Part shown: positions 48,454-56,508 of the stretch, one piece after another
Position numbering within the stretch: position 1 is the first letter of the stretch
Layout: every line of letters begins with the position of its first letter
Origin: Coriobacteriaceae bacterium EMTCatB1
GTDB lineage: Bacteria; Actinomycetota; Coriobacteriia; Anaerosomatales; Anaerosomataceae
Length of the DNA: 64,000 nucleotides
Assembly: GCA_001950395.1 (NCBI GenBank)
Contig: BDLO01000001.1
Coordinates: 1,463,979-1,527,978 of the forward strand
Direction: 5' to 3'
Notes under the pieces: model-generated
The model's database searches: none
What the model was told of the DNA's origin: nothing
The model's input: the letters and a program-made list of their open reading frames with translations, nothing else
Made by a program: the position numbers and the translations under genes

Positions 48454-50622
48454 GTGGCTGGCAGCACAGGCGCGAAACGCGCTCCCGAGGATGTCGAGTC
48501 GTTCGTCAAGCAGCTTGTCGTCGCGTACAAGGCGGTCAGGCTCTACCCTCCTGCGAGCAGCATCCCGATGCAGAACGCTCAGCTCGTGGTCGAGAAGCTG
48601 CGCCCGCTGCAGCGTCGCCATCCCGAGGTGCGGATGGTCGTCAGCAGCGACGGGCTGTTCTTCGAGGGTCTGCAAGCGCTGCCAGGAGAGAAAGCGTTCG
48701 TCGGTTTTGCACGCGAGATCTTCCGGCACGGTGTCGGCGACGTGCGTTTCCACTCAGGTGTGACTCCGCAAGAGATCGCGACGTTTCTCCGAGCGGTCGC
48801 GAAGGAGCCTCTTGAGATAGCGGCAGCCGGGGGCTTCTCATCCTGGCTGTGGGAGCACGACGTCCACCAGATAACCGTCGGCGAGATGGAGACCAAGGTC
48901 GTGGACGCCGACGAGGCGGAAGAACCTGCGATCGCGGAAGCCCGTCCTGAGCAAGAGGCAGGTTGGCCGCCTGAGCCAGAAACCCTCGACCAGCTTCTGG
49001 AGTCGGTCCGTGACCTGCACGACCGCGACCAACGCGTCTTAGTGCGCTTTCTCTTGGAACCGAAGCTTGTCGGAAAGTACCTCGAGCACGTGGTTGCTCA
49101 GTCCGCTGCGGACCCAGCGGCACGGCTCGCGGAGCGGATCTTCGCGATGGCTAAGTCGATCTCGAGGGAGATCGACGAGGAGCAAGGCCAGCTCAGCCGG
49201 TCGGCTGCCGAGGCGATAATGGCGCTCGATCGTAGCACCCGCGCGCAGCTCATCGCTGAGCACCTGATTCCCAGGGCGCGCATCGATGACGGCGTGGCCG
49301 GCGTTCTCGCGCAGATCGCGCTCGACGACCTGTGCGCAGCGCTTGTCGCTGGCGTATCGGAAGACGAGGCATCGAGAGAAGGGCTGTCGCGCGCTCTGTT
49401 GAACCTGGCCCTCATCGGGATCCACTCGCGGCAGGAGGTCGCGGAAGCCGCGATACGGGCGTTGAGCGAAGCCGGCGTTCCCGAGGAGACTGCTCGAGGC
49501 ATCGTCCAGCAGGCGTTGCCGGAGCGGCTGGCGGTGCCCGCGCGCGAGAGGGGCGCCGCACCCGCCGACGTCGAGGAGGCGGTCCGCCTTGTGGACATGG
49601 CGGCTGCAGAGACGGCGGCGAGCGCTGACCCCGCGCTCGATCGGCTGCGCAAGGAGATCGCAGCCGGTCTCTCGGACGCCGACGTGTTCCGGGTGCTCGT
49701 CCGGCTTCTGCCGCTCGAGCGTCGCCCCGAGAGCTTCGCCTCGCTTCTTGCGTTGGTCGAGGACGGACTGCCAGTGCTTCTGGATCGCGACGAGTTCGAG
49801 GCCGTGAGCGAAGCCGTGTCTGTGCTTGCGGCACTGAGGAACGACGGCGATCTGCCCGATGAGCTGCGGAATCGGGTGAGAGCCGTTCTCGGCAGCATCG
49901 CCACTACCGAGCGGCTGCAACGGCTGTGCGCGCTCGTCCGGATCACCGATCTGAAGAGCGGGCAGCAAGAGGCGTGCGCTCGTCTCGTGCGCATGCTTGG
50001 AGACGTGAGCATCGAACCTCTGCTCGAAGTCCTCGCTCGCGAGCAGGACATGTCCGCACGCAAGGCGCTGGTCGACATGATCTCCGCTATCGCCTCGTCT
50101 CACGTCGAGCAGCTCGGCAAGCACGTGGAGGACAGCCGGTGGTTCTTCGTCCGAAACGTCGTGGCCATTCTCGGCTCGACGCGCGACCCGGCCGTGCTCC
50201 CGTACCTTGCGCGCACCCTCAGGCACTCAGACGCCCGGGTCAGGCGCGAGACGATCCGGGCTCTGGCCTCTATCCGCGACCGGTACGCGGAGGAGCTGCT
50301 GGTCGCCGCGCTGACTGATGACGACGCACAGAACGTGGTCCTCGTCGCTCGGTACCTGGGCACGCTCGGGGTCAGAGGCGCCGTCCCTGCCTTGATAGAA
50401 GTCGCCAAAGGGACCGGTCAAGGCAACCGCGACACCGCGCCGCGCGTCGAGGCGATCGAGGCTCTCGCTCGCATTGGGGCGAAAGAAGCGCTGCCGGTTC
50501 TGGAGCAGCTGTCGAGCAGGCGCGGCGGGTTGCTGCGAGGCCAGCGTGGCAGGGAGGTGGCGGCGGCGGCCGAGGCGGCCGTGCGCGCACTCACGGAGAC
50601 GCCGTCGGACGGTGGGCGATGA
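48454..50622 (+). CDS. HEAT-repeat-like protein paired with HD-GYP (module B)
   Basis: This 722-residue helical protein is paralogous to the module A HEAT-like protein. The N-terminal domain at about 15-118 reads KAVRLYPPASSIPMQN, VVSSDGLFFEG, VRFHSGVTPQEIATFLRAV. An acidic linker at about 145-175 follows, then long helical arrays. The C-terminal third has clear HEAT/PBS-lyase-like repeats (DPAVLPYLARTLRHSDARVRRETIRALASI, AQNVVLVARYLGTLGVRGAVPALIEVA, RVEAIEALARIGAKEALPVLEQL). GTG 48454 is preceded by GAGGCGAGG. The stop overlaps the HD-GYP gene by ATGA. A scaffold or regulator of the partner phosphodiesterase is inferred. Confidence 0.85.
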   Translation: MAGSTGAKRAPEDVESFVKQLVVAYKAVRLYPPASSIPMQNAQLVVEKLRPLQRRHPEVRMVVSSDGLFFEGLQALPGEKAFVGFAREIFRHGVGDVRFHSGVTPQEIATFLRAVAKEPLEIAAAGGFSSWLWEHDVHQITVGEMETKVVDADEAEEPAIAEARPEQEAGWPPEPETLDQLLESVRDLHDRDQRVLVRFLLEPKLVGKYLEHVVAQSAADPAARLAERIFAMAKSISREIDEEQGQLSRSAAEAIMALDRSTRAQLIAEHLIPRARIDDGVAGVLAQIALDDLCAALVAGVSEDEASREGLSRALLNLALIGIHSRQEVAEAAIRALSEAGVPEETARGIVQQALPERLAVPARERGAAPADVEEAVRLVDMAAAETAASADPALDRLRKEIAAGLSDADVFRVLVRLLPLERRPESFASLLALVEDGLPVLLDRDEFEAVSEAVSVLAALRNDGDLPDELRNRVRAVLGSIATTERLQRLCALVRITDLKSGQQEACARLVRMLGDVSIEPLLEVLAREQDMSARKALVDMISAIASSHVEQLGKHVEDSRWFFVRNVVAILGSTRDPAVLPYLARTLRHSDARVRRETIRALASIRDRYAEELLVAALTDDDAQNVVLVARYLGTLGVRGAVPALIEVAKGTGQGNRDTAPRVEAIEALARIGAKEALPVLEQLSSRRGGLLRGQRGREVAAAAEAAVRALTETPSDGGR

Positions 50623-52175
50623 GAGACGCTGACGAGACGAGAGACGAGAAAGCTGCCGCTCCGGTCGATCAGGGAGCCGGCGATCTCGAAGGCTTCGGGG
50701 AAGACCAAGCACCCGTTCGGGAGGCGATGGGGGCGCGGGCCGAGGGCGACGAGGCCGCCTCAGCGCCAGTGCAGGGCTCGGCGAGCGCGACGCCGGTCTT
50801 CTCAGCCAAGCAGCTCGCTCGGGCGCGTGACGTTCTCGCGCGGCTGCACGCGCTGAGGCGCTCCCGGCAGCTGTATCCATCGGGGCATCCGGCGGTGGCA
50901 CAGGCGGCGCACGAGCTTCTCCAGGTCGTCAGCCGGTATCACGAGGAGGGCGTGGACGTCCCCCTGGTGTTCTACGACGACCAAGTGCTGCTGGGCGAGC
51001 AGATGCTGATCGAAGAGAGCATGCTGTTCGACCAGCTCACGCGGGACCTGACGGCGATCGGAGCGGGCAGCATCGTCTTCGAGCGCGGGGTGACGGTGCC
51101 CGAGCTGCTGTTGCTCGCCGACGTGCTCGCCCGGGACGCGGCGAGCACCGTGGCAGAGGGAGGCGCGGCCGAGATCGCCCGCGAGAGAGGTCTCGAGCAC
51201 GTCCAGATCAGGACGGTGGCCGTACGTCGCGGTTCAGCGGTGATCGAGGGGCCCACGAGCACGCGCGCGGTCTACGCGGACGCCCTCGACCTCATCCGAG
51301 AGATTGACCGGATCCTGCGAAGCAATCGGGTCATCGATGCGGGCCACGTGCGAAACACGGTGAGGAGCCTCGTGTCCTCGGTGCTCGAGAACCGGTTCGC
51401 GATGCTGGAGCTGGCCAGTCTCAAGCGATTCGACGAGTACACCTTCTACCATTCGGTCAACGTCGCGATCCTTTCGATCGCGCTCGGGTCCGTCATCTCC
51501 AGCGACGTCCGATTCCTCTCGACGCTGGGGACTGGCGCGCTTCTGCACGACATCGGGAAGATGATGGTGCCGCTGGAGGTCCTGAACAAGACCGATCCTC
51601 TCACGACAGACGAGTGGGCCCTGATACGACACCACCCGATCTACGGGGCCGAGAACATCATGCTGACGCCCGGCTTGGACAAGGCCGCCGCGATCATGGT
51701 GCTCGAGCACCACGCGAGATTCGACCTCACCGGGTATCCGACGCTTCGCGGGGCGAAGTCCCAGCACGTGTCGAGCCGCATCGTCGCCGTGGCTGATGCC
51801 TACGACGCGATGACCTCCCGACGGGCGTACAGCGCTGCGAGGCGGCGGGACGAGGCCATCGGCGTCCTCGTCCGCAATGCCGGCACCGCGCTCGATCCCG
51901 ACCTCGTTCGGCTGTTCGTCGGGATGCTCGGGCTCTACCCGCCAGGGTGCGTGGTCCGTCTCACCAGCGGCGAGCTCGCAGTCGTGGTGGCGTCGTCTCC
52001 GAACGACGCACGGCTGCCGCGCGTGCGTGTCGTGGCGGACGAGGCCGGAGCGTTCGTCGAGGGTCCGGAAATCGACTTGAGCGATCCCGGCGAGGGCCAG
52101 GGCCGTGAGGTCGAGTACTGCGTCGACCTCGAAGACCCCGGTCTGGTGGCACGCCGGCTTCTCGAGGAAGGGTGA
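50619..52175 (+). CDS. HD-GYP phosphodiesterase with shared N-terminal domain (module B)
   Basis: This 518-residue protein opens with an unstructured acidic segment (1-60). The module's N-terminal domain follows at about 68-172 (RSRQLYPSGHP, LVFYDDQVLLGEQ, IVFERGVTVPELLLLADVL). A connector comes next, and then the HD-GYP domain at about 240-450 with H310-D311 in LLHDIGK, RHHPIYGAE, EHHARFDLTGYP (GYP at 372-374) and VADAYDAMTSRRAY. The GYP motif lacks the usual DGSG and has DLTG instead. The C-terminal extension PGCVVRLTSGELAVVV matches module A. It overlaps its partner by ATGA. The UPF0182 gene follows within 6 bases, so all three are probably one operon. Confidence 0.92.
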   Translation: MRDADETRDEKAAAPVDQGAGDLEGFGEDQAPVREAMGARAEGDEAASAPVQGSASATPVFSAKQLARARDVLARLHALRRSRQLYPSGHPAVAQAAHELLQVVSRYHEEGVDVPLVFYDDQVLLGEQMLIEESMLFDQLTRDLTAIGAGSIVFERGVTVPELLLLADVLARDAASTVAEGGAAEIARERGLEHVQIRTVAVRRGSAVIEGPTSTRAVYADALDLIREIDRILRSNRVIDAGHVRNTVRSLVSSVLENRFAMLELASLKRFDEYTFYHSVNVAILSIALGSVISSDVRFLSTLGTGALLHDIGKMMVPLEVLNKTDPLTTDEWALIRHHPIYGAENIMLTPGLDKAAAIMVLEHHARFDLTGYPTLRGAKSQHVSSRIVAVADAYDAMTSRRAYSAARRRDEAIGVLVRNAGTALDPDLVRLFVGMLGLYPPGCVVRLTSGELAVVVASSPNDARLPRVRVVADEAGAFVEGPEIDLSDPGEGQGREVEYCVDLEDPGLVARRLLEEG

Positions 52176-52180
52176 GCGCC

Positions 52181-54898
52181 GTGGAGCGCGGAAGCACGGG
52201 GGTTACGAAGCGAGCCGCGTGGCTCTTGGCGGCTCTCGTCGTGGTCTTCGGGTTCGGGGGCGCCGTCGCGCGCTTCTACACAGACATGCTCTGGTACCAG
52301 GAGCTCGGGCAAGAGGCGGTCTTCTGGACCCGCCTGGCATCGAAGTGGGCGGTGTACGGCGCAGCGCTGCTCGTCGCGTTCGTGATTGCGTACGTGAACG
52401 TCCGCCTGGCCTGGCGGATGAGGCCCCGGGCAGTGCTTCGCGCGACGGACGAGGCGGCGTACCGCATCGAGATGGCGCTCGAGGACTTCAAGCGCCGAGC
52501 GGAGCGTTTCGTGGGCTTGGGCGCGCTGGCTGTGTGCGTGCTCGTCGCGCTGATGCTCGCCGGAACCGCCTCGCAGCAGTGGGCGACGCTTCGGCTCGCG
52601 CTCTCGGCAGTGCCGTTCGGCGAGGTCGACCCGCAGTTCGGCCGCGACCTCTCGTTCTTCTTCTTCACCCTGCCCGCCCTCAGGTTCGTCGTCGATTGGC
52701 TGATGGGCGCGCTCGTGGTGACGCTTCTTCTGACGGCAGCGACGCACCTGCTCTCGGGCGCGCTTCGGCCGTGGGCCCGGCTCAAGGGATTCGACCCGCA
52801 CGTCAAGGCGCACCTTTCCGTGCTCGGCGGTCTCATGATCTTCTTGCAGGCGTTCAAGTACTGGCTCGACATATTCGAACTGGACTTCTCTCCAAGAGGG
52901 CAGGTCGTCGGCGCGTCGTACACCGACGTCCACGCCCAGATCCCTGCGTACCAGATCCTCATCGTCGTGGCGATCGCGTGCGGTCTTGCGCTCATCGTGA
53001 ACATCCGGTCCCGCGGATGGCGTCTCCCGGGGCTCGCAGTGGGCGTCTGGTTGGCGGCCTCGGTGCTCGTGGGGGGCATCTACCCGTCGCTCGTCCAGCA
53101 GTTCCGCGTGGCGCCGAACGAGATCGCCGCCGAAGAGCCCTACATCAAGCGCAACATAGCCATGACGCGGAAGGCATTCGGGCTCGACGAGATCGAGGTC
53201 CGCGCGTTCCCGGCCGAGGAGAGCCTGACGGCGACGGACATCGCGGCCAGCGCCGACACGATCAGCAACGTCCGGTTGTGGGATCCGGGCATCGCGCAAC
53301 AGTCGTACCAGCAGCTCCAGGGCATCAGGCCGTACTACGACTTCGCCGACGTGGACGTCGACCGCTACGTCATCGACGGCACGTTGCGTCAGGTGCTCGT
53401 GGCTGTCCGTGAGCTGGACACGGCCCGTCTCGCCGAGCAGGCGAAGACGTGGGTGAACCAGCACCTCGTGTACACGCACGGGTACGGCGTGGTGGTGAGC
53501 CCGGTCAACGAAGTGAGCGGCCAAGGGCTGCCGCAATTCATCGTGAAGGACATACCTCCGGCCACGAAGACGGACCTCAAGGTCACGCAGGCCGCGGTGT
53601 ACTTCGGCGAGGTCACAGACACCTACGCCGTCGTCGACACCAAGATCGAGGAGTTCGACTATCCCGTCGGCGACCAGAACGCGAGCACTCGCTACTCGGG
53701 TTCGGGCGGCGTCGAGGTCGGCGGCGCTCTCCGACGGCTCGCGTTCGCGCTCAGGTTCTCTTCGCCGCAGTTCCTGCTCTCGGACTACATCCGCTCAGAT
53801 AGCAGGGTGCTGTTCAGGCGCTCTATCACGGAGCGCGTGTCCGAACTGGCCCCATGGCTCGTCGTCGACGACGACCCGTATCCTGCCGTGATCGACGGCA
53901 GGATCGTGTGGATCCTCGACGGCTACACCGTCTCAGACCGCTACCCGTATTCCGAGCGCATCGGCGGCGTCAACTACATCCGCAACTCCGTGAAAGTGAC
54001 CGTCGACGCGTACGACGGAACGACGACGTTCTACGCGATGGACGAGACGGACCCGCTGCTCGCGACGTGGCGCCGGGTGTTTCCCGGGCTCGTCAAGGAC
54101 GGCAGCGAGATGCCCGAAGGGGTGCGGGCTCACCTCAGGTATCCCGAAGGGCTGTTCCGGATCCAGGCGGAGGCGTACAAGACCTACCACATGAAGGATC
54201 CGCGCGTGTTCTACAACAAAGAGGACCAGTGGGCGCTGCCGGGCGAGGGCGGCGGGCAGGCGATGGATCCGTTCTACGTGCTGATGCGCTTGCCGCAGGA
54301 GCCCAAGACGGACTTCATGATGATGCTGCCGTTCACGCCTCGCAACAAGGACAACATGATCGGCTGGATGGCCGCGTCTTCTGATGCGGACAACTACGGT
54401 CGGCGGATCGTCTACACCTTCCCGAAGCAGAAGCTCGTGCTCGGGCCGAACCAGGTCAGCGCCCGCATCAACCAGGACCCCACGATCTCGCAGCAGCTGA
54501 CGCTGTGGAGCCAGCGGGGCAGCAACGTGCTGTTCGGCAACATGCTCGCCATCCCGATCAAGGATTCCATCGTCTACATCCAGCCGCTGTATCTCCAGGC
54601 GGAGCAGACCGCCATGCCCCAGCTCACGCGGGTGATCGTCGCGTACGGAGACAAGGTCGCCATGCAGCCGGATCTCACGTCGGCGCTCGCTGCCATGTTC
54701 GGCGCTTCCGCGGAAGGCGGCGGGCAAGGCGGTGAAACGGCAGGCGCGACTCTGGCGCGGGCCGTCGAGCTTTACCAGGCCGCGATAGAGGCCCAGCGCG
54801 CCGGCGACTGGGCCGCGTACGGAGCACGGATCGAGGAGCTTGGCGCCGTCTTGCGCTCGCTTGCGGAAGCGTCAGGAGCTGCCACGCAGACGCGGTGA
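52181..54898 (+). CDS. UPF0182 family membrane protein
   Basis: This 905-residue protein has the COG1615/UPF0182 layout. Seven predicted helices occupy about 1-310 and include the characteristic FYTDMLWYQELGQEAVFW near 30. A large extracytoplasmic domain of about 570 residues follows (LWDPGIAQQSYQQLQGIRPYYDFADVDVDRY, SGSGGVEVGG, PYPVIDGRIVW-type segment near 570). The C-terminus is an Ala-rich helix. The function is unknown; the family is common in Actinomycetota and Cyanobacteria. GTG 52181 has AGGAAGGG 8 bases upstream; an earlier GTG at 52172 overlaps the HD-GYP stop but sits directly on the ribosome site. Operon linkage to module B is notable. Confidence 0.93.
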   Translation: MERGSTGVTKRAAWLLAALVVVFGFGGAVARFYTDMLWYQELGQEAVFWTRLASKWAVYGAALLVAFVIAYVNVRLAWRMRPRAVLRATDEAAYRIEMALEDFKRRAERFVGLGALAVCVLVALMLAGTASQQWATLRLALSAVPFGEVDPQFGRDLSFFFFTLPALRFVVDWLMGALVVTLLLTAATHLLSGALRPWARLKGFDPHVKAHLSVLGGLMIFLQAFKYWLDIFELDFSPRGQVVGASYTDVHAQIPAYQILIVVAIACGLALIVNIRSRGWRLPGLAVGVWLAASVLVGGIYPSLVQQFRVAPNEIAAEEPYIKRNIAMTRKAFGLDEIEVRAFPAEESLTATDIAASADTISNVRLWDPGIAQQSYQQLQGIRPYYDFADVDVDRYVIDGTLRQVLVAVRELDTARLAEQAKTWVNQHLVYTHGYGVVVSPVNEVSGQGLPQFIVKDIPPATKTDLKVTQAAVYFGEVTDTYAVVDTKIEEFDYPVGDQNASTRYSGSGGVEVGGALRRLAFALRFSSPQFLLSDYIRSDSRVLFRRSITERVSELAPWLVVDDDPYPAVIDGRIVWILDGYTVSDRYPYSERIGGVNYIRNSVKVTVDAYDGTTTFYAMDETDPLLATWRRVFPGLVKDGSEMPEGVRAHLRYPEGLFRIQAEAYKTYHMKDPRVFYNKEDQWALPGEGGGQAMDPFYVLMRLPQEPKTDFMMMLPFTPRNKDNMIGWMAASSDADNYGRRIVYTFPKQKLVLGPNQVSARINQDPTISQQLTLWSQRGSNVLFGNMLAIPIKDSIVYIQPLYLQAEQTAMPQLTRVIVAYGDKVAMQPDLTSALAAMFGASAEGGGQGGETAGATLARAVELYQAAIEAQRAGDWAAYGARIEELGAVLRSLAEASGAATQTR

Positions 54899-54934
54899 AC
54901 GACACACCAGAACCGAGCCACGGGCTCCGCTGGA

Positions 54935-54964
54935 TTGGACTCCAGGGAGGTTTCCGGGTAGAAT
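54935..54964 (+). promoter_or_regulatory. Candidate promoter of the RlpA-like gene
   Basis: TTGGAC at 54935-54940 and TAGAAT at 54959-54964 are 18 bp apart, 37 bases after the UPF0182 stop. The predicted start near 54971 leaves a 310-base untranslated leader. Confidence 0.45.
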
Positions 54965-54970
54965 ACGCGC

Positions 54971-55280
54971 TTGTTGTGTCGAAGGGACGTCTTCGGCGAG
55001 CGGGCTGGCGCGGCAGGTCGGCCCCACGGACCAGCGCCAAGACGTCGAAACGCGATGTCGGGCACGATGCCGCGACGGGTACTGAGCCGCGGCGGTGCCT
55101 CACGGATCAGGTCCACACCGAACAGCATAGCTGATGCTTGTGTGGCCAAGGCGGCGAGCGCGCCGATCCAGCGGCCGGGTACGAGGCAGCTATCCCCTCT
55201 TTTCTCCCCTCGTCTTCCACCCCGTGGAACAACCATGCCCGGTGAGCCGCCTGTCCTGTAGCCGGACCTGGAGGTTCTGC
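54971..55280 (+). promoter_or_regulatory. Long 5' leader, possible c-di-AMP (ydaO-type) riboswitch
   Basis: The 310 bases before the RlpA-like start contain no credible gene. The 3' half has CGCCGATCC near 55159, GGCCGGGTACGAGGCAG near 55174-55190 and CCCGGTGAGCCGCC near 55235. These loosely echo the GCCGAACC / GGGTACGAGG / GGGGTGA elements of ydaO-yuaA riboswitches, which in actinobacteria precede cell-wall hydrolase genes. The match is partial and made from memory, so only the long leader itself is firm. Confidence 0.35.
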
Positions 55281-55868
55281 GTGAAGGTACGAAGTGCGTC
55301 CTTCCCCATGACGGGCGCGGTCGGGGCGATCGCCCTGGCTGTCGCGCTCGTCGCAGGCAGCGGTCTTGCCCCCGCTGCCGGCATGTCCGCCGTCGAGGAT
55401 CGCCCGGCGCACTCAGCTGCGTCGGCCGATGCCGCCGCCGTCCTCGAGGCGAAGACCGAGTCCGTCGAGGCGGCGGGACTCCCTGCGGCGCCAGCGCTCG
55501 CTGCTGCAGCGCTCAAGACCGCGACCCCTATCGCAAAGCCCGCCAAGAAGCCGCGCGTAGCGCGTCGCCCGGTCGCGTCCAAGTCGAGCGGGTGGAAGAC
55601 GGCTCGCGTGTCCTGGTACGGCCCGGGCTTCTATGGCCACACGATGGCGGGCGGTGGCAAGCTCACGCCGACGAGCATGGTCGTCGCGCACCGGACGCTG
55701 CCGTTCGGGACCAAGGTCGAGATCGAGTACAAAGGTCGTCGCGTCATCGCCGTGGTGATGGATCGCGGTCCCTTCGTGCGAGGCCGCACGTTCGACCTCG
55801 GTCCGGGCACGGCGAAGGCGCTCGGGTTCTCCGGCGTCGGGACGATCCGGTGGAGGATAGTCCGCTAG
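55281..55868 (+). CDS. Secreted RlpA-like double-psi beta-barrel protein
   Basis: This 195-residue protein has a signal peptide at about 1-34 (AVGAIALAVALVAGSGLAPAAG) and a low-complexity Ala/Lys/Pro linker to about 105. A C-terminal RlpA-type DPBB domain follows: ARVSWYGPGFYGHTMAGGGKLTPTSMVVAHRTLPFGTKVEI, VVMDRGPFVRGRTFDLGPGTAKALG, TIRWRIV. The catalytic-type Asp and His are in VAHRTLPFGT and MDRGPF. RlpA proteins bind denuded peptidoglycan glycans and some are lytic transglycosylases. GGAGG precedes GTG 55281. Expression may depend on the long leader. Confidence 0.9.
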   Translation: MKVRSASFPMTGAVGAIALAVALVAGSGLAPAAGMSAVEDRPAHSAASADAAAVLEAKTESVEAAGLPAAPALAAAALKTATPIAKPAKKPRVARRPVASKSSGWKTARVSWYGPGFYGHTMAGGGKLTPTSMVVAHRTLPFGTKVEIEYKGRRVIAVVMDRGPFVRGRTFDLGPGTAKALGFSGVGTIRWRIVR

Positions 55869-55879
55869 CTGTCTTTGCA

Positions 55880-55930
55880 GCGCGCCTCCGATTCGGGTAT
55901 GTACCGTAAGGTCCCCGAACGGAGGCGCGC
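55880..55930 (+). promoter_or_regulatory. Hairpin sequestering the ribosome-binding site of the Holin-X-like gene
   Basis: GCGCGCCTCCG at 55880-55890 pairs perfectly with CGGAGGCGCGC at 55920-55930. The helix continues as TTCGGG/CCCGAA (55892-55897 with 55914-55919) across one bulged A. The right arm contains the Shine-Dalgarno CGGAGG and ends exactly at the ATG at 55931. Such a stable stem should block ribosome access and may also terminate the upstream RlpA transcript. Confidence 0.65.
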
Positions 55931-56296
55931 ATGTCTGAGACGGATCGACACGAGAACGAGTCCCGGCAGCCGGTGGCTGAAGCGCTGCCGCAGACCTCGA
56001 TCATCGACGCCATCGCCGACCTCCTGCAGACCGTCGTGGATTGGCTGCGCCAGGAGGCAGAGGCCGCCGTCCGCGACAAGGTGGTCGCTCCGCTCCAACG
56101 GCTTGGCCTGACCCTCGCATCCGCTCTCGCCGCGGCGATGTTGGGAGCGTTCGGGCTCATCTTGCTCGGCATCGCCGCATTCATCTTCCTGGGCGAACGC
56201 ATCACATACCCAGGAGCTCTTGCGCTCGTGGGGGGCATCTACCTGCTGGCAGCCGGCGTCTTTCTGGTCGTGAAGGCGAGGACGATGCAGCGATGA
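55931..56296 (+). CDS. Putative Actinobacterial Holin-X family membrane protein
   Basis: This 121-residue protein has an amphipathic/charged N-terminal half (about 1-55, DLLQTVVDWLRQEAEAAVRDKVVAPLQRLG) and two membrane helices at about 60-85 and 92-115. The pattern matches the Phage_holin_3_6 (Holin-X) group, which is widespread in actinobacterial chromosomes and not necessarily phage-derived. It is followed by a tiny membrane protein with an ATGA overlap. Its ribosome site is buried in a 17-bp hairpin. Confidence 0.8.
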   Translation: MSETDRHENESRQPVAEALPQTSIIDAIADLLQTVVDWLRQEAEAAVRDKVVAPLQRLGLTLASALAAAMLGAFGLILLGIAAFIFLGERITYPGALALVGGIYLLAAGVFLVVKARTMQR

Positions 56297-56487
56297 CGCA
56301 AGCCGAGCGGACGATCACCGTGGAGGACCTGCGCCGCAAGGCGCACCGGATCGAAGACATGGCGAAGGCGGAGGCGCGCAGGATCGCCGAGCGAGACGCG
56401 ACCAAGATCGCCATCGCAGCCGCCGTGATCGTCGCGGTCGCCATCGGAGCGGCATACAGCATCGGAGCGCGTCGCCGCTGCGCCTGA
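56293..56487 (+). CDS. Small single-helix membrane protein
   Basis: This 64-residue protein has a charged helix (EDLRRKAHRIEDMAKAEARRIAERDATK) followed by one membrane helix (IAIAAAVIVAVAIGAAYSIG) and a basic tail RRRCA. It is the usual companion type of Holin-X genes, resembling DUF3618-like proteins. The start overlaps the preceding stop by ATGA, so the two are almost certainly co-translated. The function is unknown. Confidence 0.75.
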   Translation: MTQAERTITVEDLRRKAHRIEDMAKAEARRIAERDATKIAIAAAVIVAVAIGAAYSIGARRRCA

Positions 56488-56508
56488 GCTGGAGCCGGAG
56501 GGGGAGCG

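Noticed and set aside
54772-55236. Minus-strand open frame across the RlpA leader
   Set aside because: It overlaps the end of UPF0182, lacks a ribosome site and recognisable domains, and lies opposite a predicted promoter and leader.
55931-56487. Prophage remnant signalled by a holin-like gene
   Set aside because: No integrase, terminase, tail or lysin genes are nearby. Holin-X proteins occur widely as ordinary chromosomal genes in actinobacteria.
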